NCBI RefSeq assembly: GCF_900102695.1
Contig: NZ_FMVW01000002.1
Location: 558,001-622,000 of the forward strand
Length of the DNA stretch: 64,000 nucleotides
DNA from: Afifella marina DSM 2698
GTDB taxonomy: Bacteria; Pseudomonadota; Alphaproteobacteria; Rhizobiales; Afifellaceae
Direction of reading: 5' to 3'
Below, one piece after another: positions 37,488 through 47,622 of this stretch. Below the pieces are notes generated by a model. That model was not told the DNA's origin. It searched no databases and saw only the letters and a program-made list of their open reading frames with translations. Both the position numbers and the translations under genes were made by a program. Each line of letters begins with the position of its first letter. Position 1 is the first letter of the stretch.

Positions 37488-38634
37488 GGAGCGCATCGTC
37501 CCCCGTCACATCGCCTTCAATGATTCCACGCTTCGCGATGGCGAACAGGCGCCGGGCGTCGCCTTTTCGATCGATGAGAAGGTGGCGATTGCGCGGGCCC
37601 TCGATGCGGCCGGCGTCGACGAGATCGAGGCGGGCACGCCGGCGATGGGGGAGGCCGAGATCGACAGTCTTGCGGCGATCGGCGAGGCGGTGACGGGATC
37701 GCGCGTCATCGCCTGGTGCCGGATGACCAAGGGCGATGTCGATGCCGCGCTGAAGAGCGGTCTCAAAGAGGTCAATCTTTCGGTGCCGATGTCCGATCGG
37801 CAGATCAAGGCGAAGTTCGGCACCGATCGCGCCGATGTCCTCGACCGCATTCGCAGCGTCATTCCCTATGCCCGTGCGCATGGGCTCCGGGTCGCGCTCG
37901 GCGGGGAGGATTCAAGCCGCGCCGATCTCGACTTCATTCGTCGGGCCATTGCGGTCGCGCAGGAGGCGGGCGCCGTCAAATTCCGTTTCGCCGACACGGT
38001 CGGCATCCTCGATCCGTTCACGACCTTCGCCGTCTTTCAGCGGTTGCGGGCGATGAGCGATCTCGATCTGGAATTTCATGGCCATGACGATCTCGGCCTC
38101 GCCACCGCGAATACGTTGGCGGCGATCCGTGGTGGGGCGACCCACGCCTCCGTCTGCGTTCTCGGTATCGGCGAGCGCGCCGGCAATGCGGCGCTCGAAG
38201 AGGTGGCGACCGCGCTCGACCATATCGGCGCCCATAAGAGCGGGGTCGACCTCATGCATTTGACGAGGCTCGCCGAACTCGTGGCGGAGGCTGCGGGCCG
38301 TCCGATCCCGGAATCGAAGCCGATCGTCGGTGCCGCCGCGTTCATGCACGAATCCGGCATCCACGTTTCCGGCCTTCTGCGTGATCCAGCGACCTATGAG
38401 GGCCTCAATCCGGAACGGCTCGGGCGGGCGCGTACCATCGTTCTCGGCAAGCATTCCGGCATTTCCTCCATGCGCCATGCGCTCGAAACTCTGGGGCTTG
38501 CCGCAGACGAGACGCAGACGCGCACGCTTCTCGACCTGGTCCGCGCAGAGGCCGCGAAGGCCAAGCGCGCGGTCGGTCTTCACGAAGTTGCCGCCCTTTA
38601 TGCGGCGCTGACGGCGCGCGAACTCGCGGCCTGA
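37480..38634 (+). CDS. nifV: Homocitrate synthase NifV
   Basis: A 384-residue enzyme condensing 2-oxoglutarate and acetyl-CoA to homocitrate, the organic ligand of FeMo-co. [17 protein letters not shown] (about residues 13-29), the metal site [13 protein letters not shown] and [13 protein letters not shown] are the HMGL motifs. It lacks the C-terminal regulatory domain seen in LeuA, which separates it from leuA at 13 kb. Confidence 0.97.
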   Translation: MLEERIVPRHIAFNDSTLRDGEQAPGVAFSIDEKVAIARALDAAGVDEIEAGTPAMGEAEIDSLAAIGEAVTGSRVIAWCRMTKGDVDAALKSGLKEVNLSVPMSDRQIKAKFGTDRADVLDRIRSVIPYARAHGLRVALGGEDSSRADLDFIRRAIAVAQEAGAVKFRFADTVGILDPFTTFAVFQRLRAMSDLDLEFHGHDDLGLATANTLAAIRGGATHASVCVLGIGERAGNAALEEVATALDHIGAHKSGVDLMHLTRLAELVAEAAGRPIPESKPIVGAAAFMHESGIHVSGLLRDPATYEGLNPERLGRARTIVLGKHSGISSMRHALETLGLAADETQTRTLLDLVRAEAAKAKRAVGLHEVAALYAALTARELAA

Positions 38635-38652
38635 CCGGTCTCAACGAAAAGC

Positions 38653-38668
38653 GCGGCCGTAAGGCCGC
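38653..38668 (+). other. Hairpin in the nifV-nifW spacer
   Basis: GCGGCC-GTAA-GGCCGC, a 6-bp GC stem with a GTAA tetraloop and no T-run, just upstream of the nifW ribosome binding site (GCGGAGGA). Confidence 0.5.
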
Positions 38669-38684
38669 CGCTGCGGAGGATATC

Positions 38685-39023
38685 ATGGGCGTTCTGGACG
38701 AATTGCGGGAGCTGTCGGCCGCGGAAGAGTTTTTCGAGTTTCTCGACGTGCCGTACGATCCGAAGGTGGTGCATGTCGCACGCCTGCACATTCTGCGACG
38801 CATGGGCGAATATCTCGCCGCCGACCATCTCGACGACCTCGATGATGACGCGGCGCGCGCGGCATGTCGTACGCATCTGGCGCAGGCCTATGAGGATTTC
38901 ACCCGGTCGTCACCGCTCGAACAGCGTGTCTTCAAGGTGCTGAAGCAGGCCGCCGGTGGCCCGAGGCCGAAATCAAAGCCTTTTGTGGCGCTCAACACCC
39001 TGACAGGACGCGCCAGCCAGTGA
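38685..39023 (+). CDS. nifW: Nitrogenase stabilizing/protective protein NifW
   Basis: A 112-residue protein with the NifW pattern LSAAEEFFEFLDVPYDPKVV and LHILRRMGEYL. Family knowledge: it interacts with NifZ and the MoFe protein during maturation or protects it from oxygen. The ATG follows GGAGGATATC. It is last gene of the iscA unit. Confidence 0.95.
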   Translation: MGVLDELRELSAAEEFFEFLDVPYDPKVVHVARLHILRRMGEYLAADHLDDLDDDAARAACRTHLAQAYEDFTRSSPLEQRVFKVLKQAAGGPRPKSKPFVALNTLTGRASQ

Positions 39024-39029
39024 CACTTC

Positions 39030-39084
39030 TGTCGGGTTTGCGACAGCTCCCGTCCGCTTTTGGCCGTGTCGCGCAAACCCGACA
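39030..39084 (+). promoter_or_regulatory. NifA sites of fixABCX: one canonical, one with a longer spacer, in inverted arrangement
   Basis: TGTCGGGTTTGCGACA (39030-39045) is a perfect TGT-N10-ACA. TGTCGCGCAAACCCGACA (39067-39084) is the reverse complement of the first with two extra bases (CG), giving TGT-N12-ACA. Confidence 0.8.
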
Positions 39085-39131
39085 ATCCGTAAAAGCAAAA
39101 TAATATCAGGTAATTACGGGATTTTCGAGAT

Positions 39132-39147
39132 TGGCACGCTGCTTGCG
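39132..39147 (+). promoter_or_regulatory. Sigma-54 promoter of fixABCX
   Basis: TGGCACGCTGCTTGCG is a full match to the -24/-12 consensus, 81 bp before the fixA ATG. Confidence 0.94.
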
Positions 39148-39227
39148 AAAGGCCTGATGAGGTCTTGAATTCGGCACCGGCCACCAGACGCAAGCTGGCT
39201 CCGGTGCGCATGAGGAAGGCAGGAACG

Positions 39228-40082
39228 ATGCAGATCGTCGTGTGTATCAAGCAGGTTCCGGACAGCGCCCAGATCCGCGTTCATCCGGTCACCAACACCA
39301 TCATGCGCCAGGGTGTGCCGACCATCATCAACCCTTACGATCTTTTCGCGCTCGAAGAGGCTTTGCGGCTGCGCGACAAGTCCGGCGGAGAGGTGACCGT
39401 TCTCTCCATGGGCCCGCCGATGGCCGAGGATTCGCTGCGCAAGGCGCTGACTTTCGGTGCCGATCGTGCGGTCCTCCTGACGGATCGCTTCTTTGCGGGC
39501 TCCGACACTCTGGCGACGAGCTTTTCGCTGTCGCAGGCGATCAAGAAGATCGGCGAGGTTTGGGGCGCACCCTCGATCGTGTTCACCGGCAAGCAGACGA
39601 TCGACGGCGATACGGCTCAGGTGGGGCCGGGGATTGCGACGCGCCTCAACCTCAATCAGCTCACTTACGTCGCCAAGATCGGTCCGATCGACCGTGAGGG
39701 CGGCACGATCGAGGTGGAGCGCCGCGCGGAAGGCGGTGTGCAGGTCCTGCAGACGAAGCTTCCCGTTCTCATCACCATGCTCGAAGGCACCAACGAGATG
39801 CGGCGCGGCTCACTGTCGGCCGCGCTCTCGGCCGCAAAGGCCGATGTGACGGTGTGGAATGCCGCCGATATCGGCATCGAGGACGTCACCAAATGCGGCC
39901 TGCGCGGCTCGCCCACGGTCGTCAAGCGCGTCTTCGCGCCGACGCCGCGCGAAGAGAAAGCCGAGCAGCTTCCCGTCGGCGGCAAGAGCCCCGATGAGAT
40001 CGCCGACACGCTCATGAACGAGATTTTCAGCCGGCATCAGACGATCGAAGACGATCTGATGAATTTCGCGGCCGGGCAGTAG
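39228..40082 (+). CDS. fixA: Electron transfer flavoprotein beta subunit FixA
   Basis: A 284-residue ETF-beta-like protein of the FixABCX complex, which bifurcates electrons from NADH to ferredoxin/flavodoxin and quinone to feed nitrogenase. MQIVVCIKQVPDSAQIRV and FTGKQTIDGDTAQVGP (AMP/FAD-binding region) are typical. ATG 39228 follows GGCAGGAA. The open frame before it is leader RNA. Confidence 0.96.
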   Translation: MQIVVCIKQVPDSAQIRVHPVTNTIMRQGVPTIINPYDLFALEEALRLRDKSGGEVTVLSMGPPMAEDSLRKALTFGADRAVLLTDRFFAGSDTLATSFSLSQAIKKIGEVWGAPSIVFTGKQTIDGDTAQVGPGIATRLNLNQLTYVAKIGPIDREGGTIEVERRAEGGVQVLQTKLPVLITMLEGTNEMRRGSLSAALSAAKADVTVWNAADIGIEDVTKCGLRGSPTVVKRVFAPTPREEKAEQLPVGGKSPDEIADTLMNEIFSRHQTIEDDLMNFAAGQ

Positions 40083-40094
40083 GAGGCAAAGCCG

Positions 40095-41195
40095 ATGGCA
40101 AACGCGCCAAAGCAGCAAGCCCGCCCCGCAGGTGGCCGGGCCGGCATGAAGAAGGAACTGCCGGAGCACTTCAAGGCCTACCGGCATGTCTGGGTCTTCA
40201 TCGAATACGAGCACGGACATGTGCATCCCGTGTCGCTGGAGCTTCTGGGAGAGGGCCGCAAGCTTGCCGAGAAGCTCGACGTGGAGGTCGTGGGCGTCCT
40301 TTTGGGCGGCGACAAGAGCGAGCTCGAAGCGGCTGCGACGGAAGTCTACGAGCACGGTGCCGACGTCCTTTATCAGGTCGCCGATCCGATGCTCGCGCAT
40401 TACCGCAACGAGACCTACACGAAGTGCCTGACGGATCTTGTCAACACCTACAAACCGGAGATCCTGCTTCTGGGCGCGACGACGCTCGGCCGCGACCTCG
40501 CCGGTTCGGTGGCGACGACGCTGGCCACGGGCCTGACCGCCGATTGCACGGAGCTTGCGATCGACGACGATCGCTCGCTTGCGGCGACGCGGCCGACCTT
40601 TGGCGGATCGCTGCTGTGCACAATCTACACGCTGAATTTCCGCCCGCAGATGGCGACGGTGCGGCCGCGCGTCATGGCGATGCCGAAACGCGAGCCGGGA
40701 CGCACGGGACGCCTGATCGAGCACCCGCTCAACATGGCCGAAGAGGATGTCGTCACCAAGGTTCTGCGCTTCGTTGCGGACCGTGATTCCAACAAGGTGC
40801 AGCTCGCCTTCGCCGACATCGTCGTTGCGGGCGGGCTCGGGCTTCGCTCGGCTGAGAATTTCCAGCTGGTGAAGGATCTCGCCGAAGTTCTCGGTGCCGA
40901 ATACGGCTGCTCACGGCCCCTCGTGCAGAAGGGATGGGTGCCCGCCGAGCGCCAGATCGGCCAGACCGGCAAGACCATCCGGCCGAAGCTCTACATCGCC
41001 GCCGGCATATCGGGCGCGATCCAGCACCGCGTCGGTGTGGAAGGGGCGGACCTCATCGTCGCCATCAACAGCGACCCGAACGCTCCCATTTTCGATTTTG
41101 CTCATCTCGGCGTGGTGGCCGATGCCCTGGAAGTGCTTCCGGCGCTGACACGGGCATTCGCAAAGCACCTCTCCGTCAACCGCCTGGCAGGCTAA
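40095..41195 (+). CDS. fixB: Electron transfer flavoprotein alpha subunit FixB
   Basis: A 366-residue ETF-alpha-like protein. [20 protein letters not shown] begins the N-terminal domain. GLTADCTEL and RPTFGG lie in the middle. The FAD-binding C-terminal segment is [22 protein letters not shown]. It pairs with FixA, 12 bp downstream of fixA. Confidence 0.97.
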   Translation: MANAPKQQARPAGGRAGMKKELPEHFKAYRHVWVFIEYEHGHVHPVSLELLGEGRKLAEKLDVEVVGVLLGGDKSELEAAATEVYEHGADVLYQVADPMLAHYRNETYTKCLTDLVNTYKPEILLLGATTLGRDLAGSVATTLATGLTADCTELAIDDDRSLAATRPTFGGSLLCTIYTLNFRPQMATVRPRVMAMPKREPGRTGRLIEHPLNMAEEDVVTKVLRFVADRDSNKVQLAFADIVVAGGLGLRSAENFQLVKDLAEVLGAEYGCSRPLVQKGWVPAERQIGQTGKTIRPKLYIAAGISGAIQHRVGVEGADLIVAINSDPNAPIFDFAHLGVVADALEVLPALTRAFAKHLSVNRLAG

Positions 41196-41205
41196 GGAGG
41201 CAGCC

Positions 41206-42513
41206 ATGGTCGAACAGCGTTTCGATGCGATCGTTGTTGGTGCAGGGCCCTCGGGCAACGCCGCCGCCTACACACTGGCGAAGGAAGGATTGAACGTCCT
41301 GCAGCTGGAGCGCGGCGAATATGCCGGCTCCAAGAATGTTCAAGGCGCGATCCTCTATTCCGATGCCCTCGAGAAGCTCATTCCGAGTTTTCGCGAAGAT
41401 GCACCGCTCGAGCGCCACGTCATCGAGCAGCGTCTGTGGATGCTCGACGACGCGTCCTACACCGGCATGCATTACCGCTCGGAGGAGTTCAACGAAGAGA
41501 AGCCGAACCGCTACACGATCATTCGCGCACAGTTCGACAAATGGTTCAGCCAGAAGGTGCGCGATGCCGGCGCGACCGTCCTTTACGAGACGACGGTCAA
41601 GGAGCTCATTCGCAACACATCCGGCAAGGTGATCGGCGTTCAGACCGACCGCGAGGATGGTGCGGTGATGGCCGATGTCGTCATCCTTGCGGAAGGCGTC
41701 AACGGTCTCGTCGGCCAGCGTTCGGGGCTGCGCGATGAGCTGAAGCCGGATACCGTGGCTCTCGCGGTCAAGGAAATGCACTTCCTGCCGCGCGACGTCA
41801 TCGAAAGCCGTTTCAACCTCAAGGGCGACGAAGGCGTCGTCATCGAGGCGATGGGCAGCGTGACGCTGGGCATGACCGGGACCGCCTTCCTCTACACCAA
41901 CGAGGAATCGATCTCTGTGGGCATCGGCTGCCTCGTTTCCGACTTCAAAGAGACGGGCGCAAAGCCCTACGAACTCCTGGAGAGGTTCAAGTCGCATCCG
42001 GCGATCGCGCCGCTCCTGGCGGGTTCGGAGGTGAAGGAATATGCCGCCCATCTCATCCCTGAAGGCGGCTACAATGCCATCCCCTCGCTCTTCGGCGATG
42101 GCTGGCTGATGGTGGGCGACGCCGGTCATTTCGTGAATGCCGTCCACCGCGAAGGCTCCAACCTTGCCATGACCACGGGCCGCGTTGCCGCGGAAACCGT
42201 CGTGCGGCTCCACCGCATGCGCAAGGAGATGACGAAAGCCAATCTCGCCGAATATCAGGAGCGGCTGGAGAAGACGTTCGTCCTCAAGGACATGCGCAAA
42301 TATCGCAAAATCCCGGCCTTCCTGCACGGCAACAAGGAGACGCTCTTCGGCCTCTATCCGCGTCTCTTGAGCAAGGCGGCGCAGACATGGTTCCGCGTCG
42401 ACGGGCTGGACAAGAAGGCGAAGGAGAAAGCGATCGTCTCCTCGTTCCGCCAGGCGCGGACATTGAGGGGCATGATCGGCGACGCATTCAAACTGGCGAG
42501 GGCCTGGCGATGA
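41206..42513 (+). CDS. fixC: FixC, ETF-quinone oxidoreductase-like flavoprotein
   Basis: A 435-residue FAD protein with the dinucleotide motif [19 protein letters not shown] (about residues 9-27) and a [25 protein letters not shown]-binding loop near residue 306. It is the quinone-reducing component of the FixABCX complex. It overlaps fixX by 4 bp. Confidence 0.97.
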   Translation: MVEQRFDAIVVGAGPSGNAAAYTLAKEGLNVLQLERGEYAGSKNVQGAILYSDALEKLIPSFREDAPLERHVIEQRLWMLDDASYTGMHYRSEEFNEEKPNRYTIIRAQFDKWFSQKVRDAGATVLYETTVKELIRNTSGKVIGVQTDREDGAVMADVVILAEGVNGLVGQRSGLRDELKPDTVALAVKEMHFLPRDVIESRFNLKGDEGVVIEAMGSVTLGMTGTAFLYTNEESISVGIGCLVSDFKETGAKPYELLERFKSHPAIAPLLAGSEVKEYAAHLIPEGGYNAIPSLFGDGWLMVGDAGHFVNAVHREGSNLAMTTGRVAAETVVRLHRMRKEMTKANLAEYQERLEKTFVLKDMRKYRKIPAFLHGNKETLFGLYPRLLSKAAQTWFRVDGLDKKAKEKAIVSSFRQARTLRGMIGDAFKLARAWR

Positions 42514-42809
42514 GCACGGAGACAGATAGCGTGAAGGTTGAGGAGAAGCTTTACTACAACCGATACGTGGTGGATGCCGGCCGTCCGCACGTCAAGGTCC
42601 GCCCGCATGAGGTGCCGTCTCAGGCGCTTCTGGCGCTGACGAAGATCTGTCCGGCGGGCTGTTATGCCCTCAACGACAAGGGACAGGTCGAGGTGACGCC
42701 GGACGGCTGCATGGAATGCGGCACCTGCCGCATCGTCTGTGCCGATACGCACGACATCGAGTGGAATTATCCGCGCGGAGGTTTTGGCGTCCTGTTCAAG
42801 TTCGGCTGA
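42510..42809 (+). CDS. fixX: Ferredoxin-like protein FixX
   Basis: A 99-residue ferredoxin-like subunit. [13 protein letters not shown] and [11 protein letters not shown] supply the Fe-S ligands, matching the small ferredoxin domain of ETF-QO. It hands electrons between FixC and the low-potential acceptor. ATG 42510 overlaps the fixC stop. It closes the nif/fix cluster, and no clear intrinsic terminator was seen in 42810-42960. Confidence 0.96.
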   Translation: MSTETDSVKVEEKLYYNRYVVDAGRPHVKVRPHEVPSQALLALTKICPAGCYALNDKGQVEVTPDGCMECGTCRIVCADTHDIEWNYPRGGFGVLFKFG

Positions 42810-42964
42810 GGCTCGCCTCGGCCGGGCAGGCTGTCATGGACGGTGCCAGGGGGCTTCGGCCGGACATGCAGCCTGCCTATCTTTTCCGTGCGCGAGGCGG
42901 CCGATCCGAGGGAGGTCGGCAAGGGGGCGGCTGATTTTGCGGAGCCTCACCCTATATCGCGGGC

Positions 42965-43747
42965 ATGGCCTTTTTCTCTGCAGCACGAACTGACCCGCAA
43001 CACGCCGTGCCTGACGGATGCCGCGTCTATGCGATCGGCGACATCCATGGGCGGTTCGACCTGCTCCTCGACCTCCAAGAGCAAATCAAAGCCGATCTGG
43101 AGGCTTTTCCTCCAGAAGAGAGTGTCGAGATCTTTCTGGGCGATTACATCGATCGCGGCCCCGATTCCCGCGCTGTGCTGGAATATCTCTTCGCCGGCGA
43201 AAAGCTCTGCGACCGCCGCGTCTGCCTCAAGGGCAACCATGAGGCCGTGCTTCTCGATGTTCTCTCCGATCCGAGCATGCTGCCCTATTGGTGCGGGCAG
43301 GGCGGGTCGGCGACGTTGCGCTCGTTCGGCGTCGCGCCGCCGTCGGGTGGAGATCAACGCTCGCTCGTCACCTGCCATCAGGCTTTGTTGCAGGCGCTGA
43401 GCGGCGGGTTTGAGCAATTCCTGCGGTCGCTCGCCCTTAGCGAGAGCGTGGGGCATTACTTCTTCGTTCATGCCGGGATCGATCCGAGACGCCCGATGCG
43501 GGCTCAGCGGGAGGAGGATCTCGTGTGGATCCGCGAGCCGTTTCTCTCAAGCGGACGGGATTTCGGCTTCTGTGTCGTGCACGGGCACACGCCGCGCGAC
43601 GAGGTCGATATCCGCCCCAACCGCATCGATATCGACACGCGCGCCTTTGCCTCCGGCCGTCTGACCTGCCTCGTTCTGGAAGGCGGCGAGCGCCGCTTTC
43701 TGCAGACGCAGGACGTGGCCGAGCCCGAAACCGTCAGGCGGCGGTGA
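42965..43747 (+). CDS. PPP-family metallophosphatase
   Basis: A 260-residue serine/threonine-phosphatase-like calcineurin fold enzyme. The metal-binding motifs are in order: GDIHG (residues 25-29), GDYIDRG (about 58-64) and GNHE (about 88-91), with later histidines in FVHAGID and VHGHTP. Substrates of bacterial members include phosphoproteins and Ap4A. Which one applies is unknown. The gene ends 14 bp inside the convergent menA-like gene. Confidence 0.88.
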   Translation: MAFFSAARTDPQHAVPDGCRVYAIGDIHGRFDLLLDLQEQIKADLEAFPPEESVEIFLGDYIDRGPDSRAVLEYLFAGEKLCDRRVCLKGNHEAVLLDVLSDPSMLPYWCGQGGSATLRSFGVAPPSGGDQRSLVTCHQALLQALSGGFEQFLRSLALSESVGHYFFVHAGIDPRRPMRAQREEDLVWIREPFLSSGRDFGFCVVHGHTPRDEVDIRPNRIDIDTRAFASGRLTCLVLEGGERRFLQTQDVAEPETVRRR

Positions 43748-44660
43748 AGATCAGACCAAGGCTGACGGTGAGACAGAGCGCGGCCTGAACCGAGGCGGTT
43801 TGTCCGAGACAGCCGTTGAAATCGGCGGGCGTCGTGGCATTGCGGAAAGCCAGGTGCGCCTTCCAGGCAAGCGGAATGCAGATCAGGCCCAGGAGAGCGC
43901 CGGTCAGGTGTTCGCCGACGAGGGCGAGAAGGGTGATCATCACAAAGCTCGCGGCCAGGAGACGGCCGTAAAGCCGTCCGGCGCCGAGAGGCCCGACGCG
44001 GATCGCGAGCGTCTGACGGCCGGCCAACGTATCGCTTTCGCGGTCGCGCGTATTGTTGACGAGGAGGACGGCGGCTGCCGGCAATCCGATCGCCACTCCG
44101 AGAAGGATGGCGGGGACGTCGATAAAGCCTGTCTGCAGATAGAAGGTCCCGTCGACGGCGACGAGACCGAAAAAGGTGATGACGAAGGCCTCGCCCCAGG
44201 GGCTGCGCGAGATCGGCCACGGCCCGGACGAATAGGCATAGCCGGCGATCAACGACAGGATGCCGACGATGAGGATCGGAATGCCTCCGGCCTGGATGAG
44301 ATAAAGGCCGCCGAGGGCGGCAATAAAGAAGGCCAGATGCGTGGCGTGGAAGACCTCGCGCGCCGTCGCCCAGCCCTTCTGCGTCACCCGGGGCGGGCCG
44401 ATGCGACCGGAATCGTCTGTCCCGTTCAAAGCGTCGACGGCGTCGTTGTTGAGATTGGTGCCGATCTGGATGGCCACGGCTGAGATCAGGGTCACCAGCG
44501 CCAGAAGCAGATGAAAATCGCCGTTCTCGGCCCATGCGAGCGTCAGGCCGGCAACGACCGGCGAGACGGAAAGCGCCAGCGTGCGCGGACGAATGGCGTA
44601 CCACCAAATGGCGAAAGGAGACGGTTTTTCCGGGGTCATCGCATCGACCATAACCATCAT
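43734..44660 (-). CDS. menA: 1,4-dihydroxy-2-naphthoate polyprenyltransferase (MenA-like UbiA family)
   Basis: About 308 residues, nine hydrophobic segments, and the two UbiA aspartate motifs: QIGTNLNNDAVDALNGTDD and VNNTRDRESD. The N-terminal WWYAIRPRTLALSVSPVVAG is typical of MenA rather than UbiA. It would prenylate dihydroxynaphthoate in menaquinone synthesis in the inner membrane. No other men genes are in the window. The start is uncertain: 44660 (MMVMVDAM...) is given, and 44639 is also possible. Confidence 0.82.
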   Translation of the reverse strand: MMVMVDAMTPEKPSPFAIWWYAIRPRTLALSVSPVVAGLTLAWAENGDFHLLLALVTLISAVAIQIGTNLNNDAVDALNGTDDSGRIGPPRVTQKGWATAREVFHATHLAFFIAALGGLYLIQAGGIPILIVGILSLIAGYAYSSGPWPISRSPWGEAFVITFFGLVAVDGTFYLQTGFIDVPAILLGVAIGLPAAAVLLVNNTRDRESDTLAGRQTLAIRVGPLGAGRLYGRLLAASFVMITLLALVGEHLTGALLGLICIPLAWKAHLAFRNATTPADFNGCLGQTASVQAALCLTVSLGLIFTAA

Positions 44661-44799
44661 GCTGTCGCCGGGCTGTGGGCGGCGCCGATGGTATTTGTAT
44701 TGCAAGATTGGCCCGGTGTAACGAGCCGTTGACACCAGGGTCAACGGCTCTTTCTGTCCTTTAGGGTGCGGCCCTTTGGAGCGCCGCAGCAGCCGACAC

Positions 44800-46698
44800 T
44801 CAGCTCAATCGACCGTTCTGGCGCAGGTAAGCGATGATTTCATCGGCGAGTTCTTCCGGCGAAGCCGAGGTCGTGTCGACGGTGATTTCAGCGTTTTCCG
44901 GCATCTGATAGGGCGAATCGATGCCCGTGAAATTTTTCAGCTGTCCGGCGCGGGCCTTCGCATAGAGCCCCTTGGGGTCACGCTTCTCGGCAATATCGAG
45001 CGGGGTGTCGACGAAGACTTCGACGAATTCGCCTTCCATCATCAGCTGACGAGCCATCTGCCGTTCGGACCGGAAGGGCGAGATGAAGGAGACGAGGACG
45101 ATGAGGCCTGCATCCGTCATCAGCTTCGCCGTCTCGGCGACGCGGCGGATGTTCTCCACCCGGTCGGCGTCGGTGAAGCCGAGATCGCGGTTGAGGCCGT
45201 GGCGGACATTGTCGCCGTCGAGCGTGATCGTGTGCCGGCCGGCCGCGTAGAGTTTCTTTTCCACCCAATTGGCGACGGTCGACTTGCCGGCGCCGGAGAG
45301 GCCCGTGAACCACAACACCGTCGGCTTCTGGTTCTTGAGACGCGCGCGGGCATTGCGGTCGACGTCGAGCGACTGCCAGTGGATGTTGGCGGCGCGCCGC
45401 AGCGAGAAATCGACCATGCCTGCGGCGACCGTCGAATGGGTGAAGCGGTCGATCAGGATGAAGCCGCCGGTTTCGCGGTTCTCGCCGTAAGGATCGAACG
45501 CGATCGGATGCGCCAGCGACAGGTTGGCAAACCCGATCTCGTTCAATTCCAGGACCTTGCCGGCCGTCTCTTCAAGTGTGTCGACGGAAAGGTGATGCTT
45601 GAGTTCGCTCACCTGCGCAGAGACCATGCGGTTGGCGGCTTTCAGCCAATAAGGCCGGCCCGGCAGAAGCGGCTCTTCCGCCATCCAGACGAGATGGGCG
45701 GCGATTTGATCCGTCACCTCCGGCCGGTTTTCCGCCGGCACCAGAACGTCGCCGCGGGCGATATCGACCTCATCGGCAAGCCTCAGCATGATCGACTGGC
45801 CGGCGACGGCCTCCTGCAGCGCATTCTCGCCGATGTCGATCGCCGTCACGCGGCTCTTTTTGCCGGAGGCCGCCACCACGACTTCATCGCCGACGGCGAT
45901 GCGCCCGGACGAGATCGTGCCAGCATAGCCCCGAAACGTGTGGTCGGGACGGCACACCCATTGCACGGGAAAGCGCAGCGGTGTTTCGACGAGACCCGGA
46001 GCGGACGGCGCTTCCTCCAGGAACGGCAGGAGGGCCGGACCCTTCCACCAGGGGAGGCGGGGGCTCGGGCCCGTGACGTTGTCGCCTTCGCGCGCCGAGA
46101 GCGGGATCGGCGTGACGCTTTCGATGCGCGTGCGCCCGGCAAAAGCTGCGAAATCTGCCGCGATCTTCTCGAAAACGGCCTCATCGTAGCCGACGAGATC
46201 CATCTTGTTGACAGCGAGCACGACCTGCTTGATGCCCATCAGCGAGCAGATCAGGGCATGGCGGCGCGTCTGCCGCGACAAGCCCTTTTCGGCATCGACC
46301 AGGAGAATGGCGAGCTCGGCCGTCGAGGCGCCGGTCGCCATGTTGCGGGTGTACTGCTCGTGGCCTGGCGTATCGGCGATGATGAAGCGCCGGCGGGGCG
46401 TCGCAAAGAAACGCCAGGCGACATCGATCGTGATTCCTTGTTCGCGCTCGGCCTCGAGCCCGTCGACGAGAAGTGCAAAATCGATGTCGCCGCCGGTCGT
46501 GCCGTGGCGGCGGCTGTCACGCTCCAGATCGGCGATCTGGTCCTGCAAGAGGAGCTTGGAATCGTAAAGGAGGCGACCGATCAGGGTCGACTTGCCGTCA
46601 TCGACGGAACCGCAGGTCAGAACACGCAGGGTGTCGGGCGCGGCAAGCGTGCCGGCGAGTGTCTGCATGCTCGCGGGATTGGTGTCGGCGGTATCCAT
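44800..46698 (-). CDS. cysNC: Bifunctional sulfate adenylyltransferase subunit 1 / adenylylsulfate kinase (CysN-CysC, NodQ type)
   Basis: A 632-residue fusion. The N-terminal EF-Tu-like GTPase ([10 protein letters not shown], residues about 30-39; [12 protein letters not shown]) drives ATP sulfurylase with CysD. After two beta-barrel domains, the C-terminal APS kinase begins [14 protein letters not shown] (about residue 457) with [11 protein letters not shown]. It makes APS then PAPS from sulfate. Its ATG overlaps the cysD stop by 1 bp on the minus strand, so the two are coupled. Confidence 0.96.
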   Translation of the reverse strand: MDTADTNPASMQTLAGTLAAPDTLRVLTCGSVDDGKSTLIGRLLYDSKLLLQDQIADLERDSRRHGTTGGDIDFALLVDGLEAEREQGITIDVAWRFFATPRRRFIIADTPGHEQYTRNMATGASTAELAILLVDAEKGLSRQTRRHALICSLMGIKQVVLAVNKMDLVGYDEAVFEKIAADFAAFAGRTRIESVTPIPLSAREGDNVTGPSPRLPWWKGPALLPFLEEAPSAPGLVETPLRFPVQWVCRPDHTFRGYAGTISSGRIAVGDEVVVAASGKKSRVTAIDIGENALQEAVAGQSIMLRLADEVDIARGDVLVPAENRPEVTDQIAAHLVWMAEEPLLPGRPYWLKAANRMVSAQVSELKHHLSVDTLEETAGKVLELNEIGFANLSLAHPIAFDPYGENRETGGFILIDRFTHSTVAAGMVDFSLRRAANIHWQSLDVDRNARARLKNQKPTVLWFTGLSGAGKSTVANWVEKKLYAAGRHTITLDGDNVRHGLNRDLGFTDADRVENIRRVAETAKLMTDAGLIVLVSFISPFRSERQMARQLMMEGEFVEVFVDTPLDIAEKRDPKGLYAKARAGQLKNFTGIDSPYQMPENAEITVDTTSASPEELADEIIAYLRQNGRLS

Positions 46699-47600
46699 CA
46701 GAAATAGCCTTCCCGCTTCTTGCGCTCCATGGAAGCCGAGGCCTCCCGGTCGATGGCGCGGCCGCCGCGCTCCGACTGGGTCGCACCCATCGTCTCCATG
46801 ACCACTTCGGCAAGCGTGGTTGCCGACGATTCCACAGCGCCGGTCAGCGGATAGCAGCCGAGCGTGCGGAAACGGATGAGCCGCTGTTGCGGGACTTCGC
46901 CCGGCATCAGCCGCATGCGCTCGTCATCGACCATGATCCATTGGTCGTCGCGCTTCACGACCGGCCGTTCGGCCGCAAAGTAAAGCGGCACGAGCGGGAT
47001 GTTCTCGCGCTCGATATAGGTCCAGATATCGAGCTCGGTCCAATTGGAGAGCGGGAAGACGCGCATCGATTCGCCCTCATGGATGAGAGTGTTATAGAGG
47101 CGCCAGATCTCCGGGCGTTGGTTGCGCGGATCCCAGCCATGGCTCTTGGAGCGGAAGGAGAAGATCCGCTCCTTGGCGCGCGATTTTTCCTCGTCGCGAC
47201 GGGCGCCGCCGAAGGCCGCATCGAAATGGTGCCTGTCGAGCGCCTGCTTCAGACCCTCCGTCTTCATGACGCGCGTATAATTGGCGCCATGGTCGAACGG
47301 GTTGAGGCCGGCGGCGACGCCTTCCTGATTGACATGGACGATGAGCTCCATGCCCGCTTCGGCCGCCATCCGGTTGCGGAAGGCGTACATGTCACGAAAC
47401 TTCCAGGTCGTGTCGACATGCAGGAGCGGGAAGGGAGGCGGAGCCGGATGGAAGGCCTTGCGCGCGAGATGCAGCATGACCGACGAATCCTTGCCGATCG
47501 AATAGAGCATCACCGGGTTGCGGCATTCGGCTGCCACTTCCCTGAAAATATGCAGGCTTTCTGCTTCCAACCGGTCAAGGTGGGACAGATTTGCGGACAT
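46698..47600 (-). CDS. cysD: Sulfate adenylyltransferase subunit 2
   Basis: A 300-residue ATP pyrophosphatase-type enzyme with the PP-loop [18 protein letters not shown] (about residues 31-48). It works with CysN to make [18 protein letters not shown] is the family start, and the ATG is at 47600. The frame open to 47687 lies inside the preceding gene. It begins 23 bp after the UDP-glucose dehydrogenase stop, suggesting one transcript. Confidence 0.96.
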   Translation of the reverse strand: MSANLSHLDRLEAESLHIFREVAAECRNPVMLYSIGKDSSVMLHLARKAFHPAPPPFPLLHVDTTWKFRDMYAFRNRMAAEAGMELIVHVNQEGVAAGLNPFDHGANYTRVMKTEGLKQALDRHHFDAAFGGARRDEEKSRAKERIFSFRSKSHGWDPRNQRPEIWRLYNTLIHEGESMRVFPLSNWTELDIWTYIERENIPLVPLYFAAERPVVKRDDQWIMVDDERMRLMPGEVPQQRLIRFRTLGCYPLTGAVESSATTLAEVVMETMGATQSERGGRAIDREASASMERKKREGYF

Positions 47601-47622
47601 GGGTCTTACAGTTCGAGAAATC

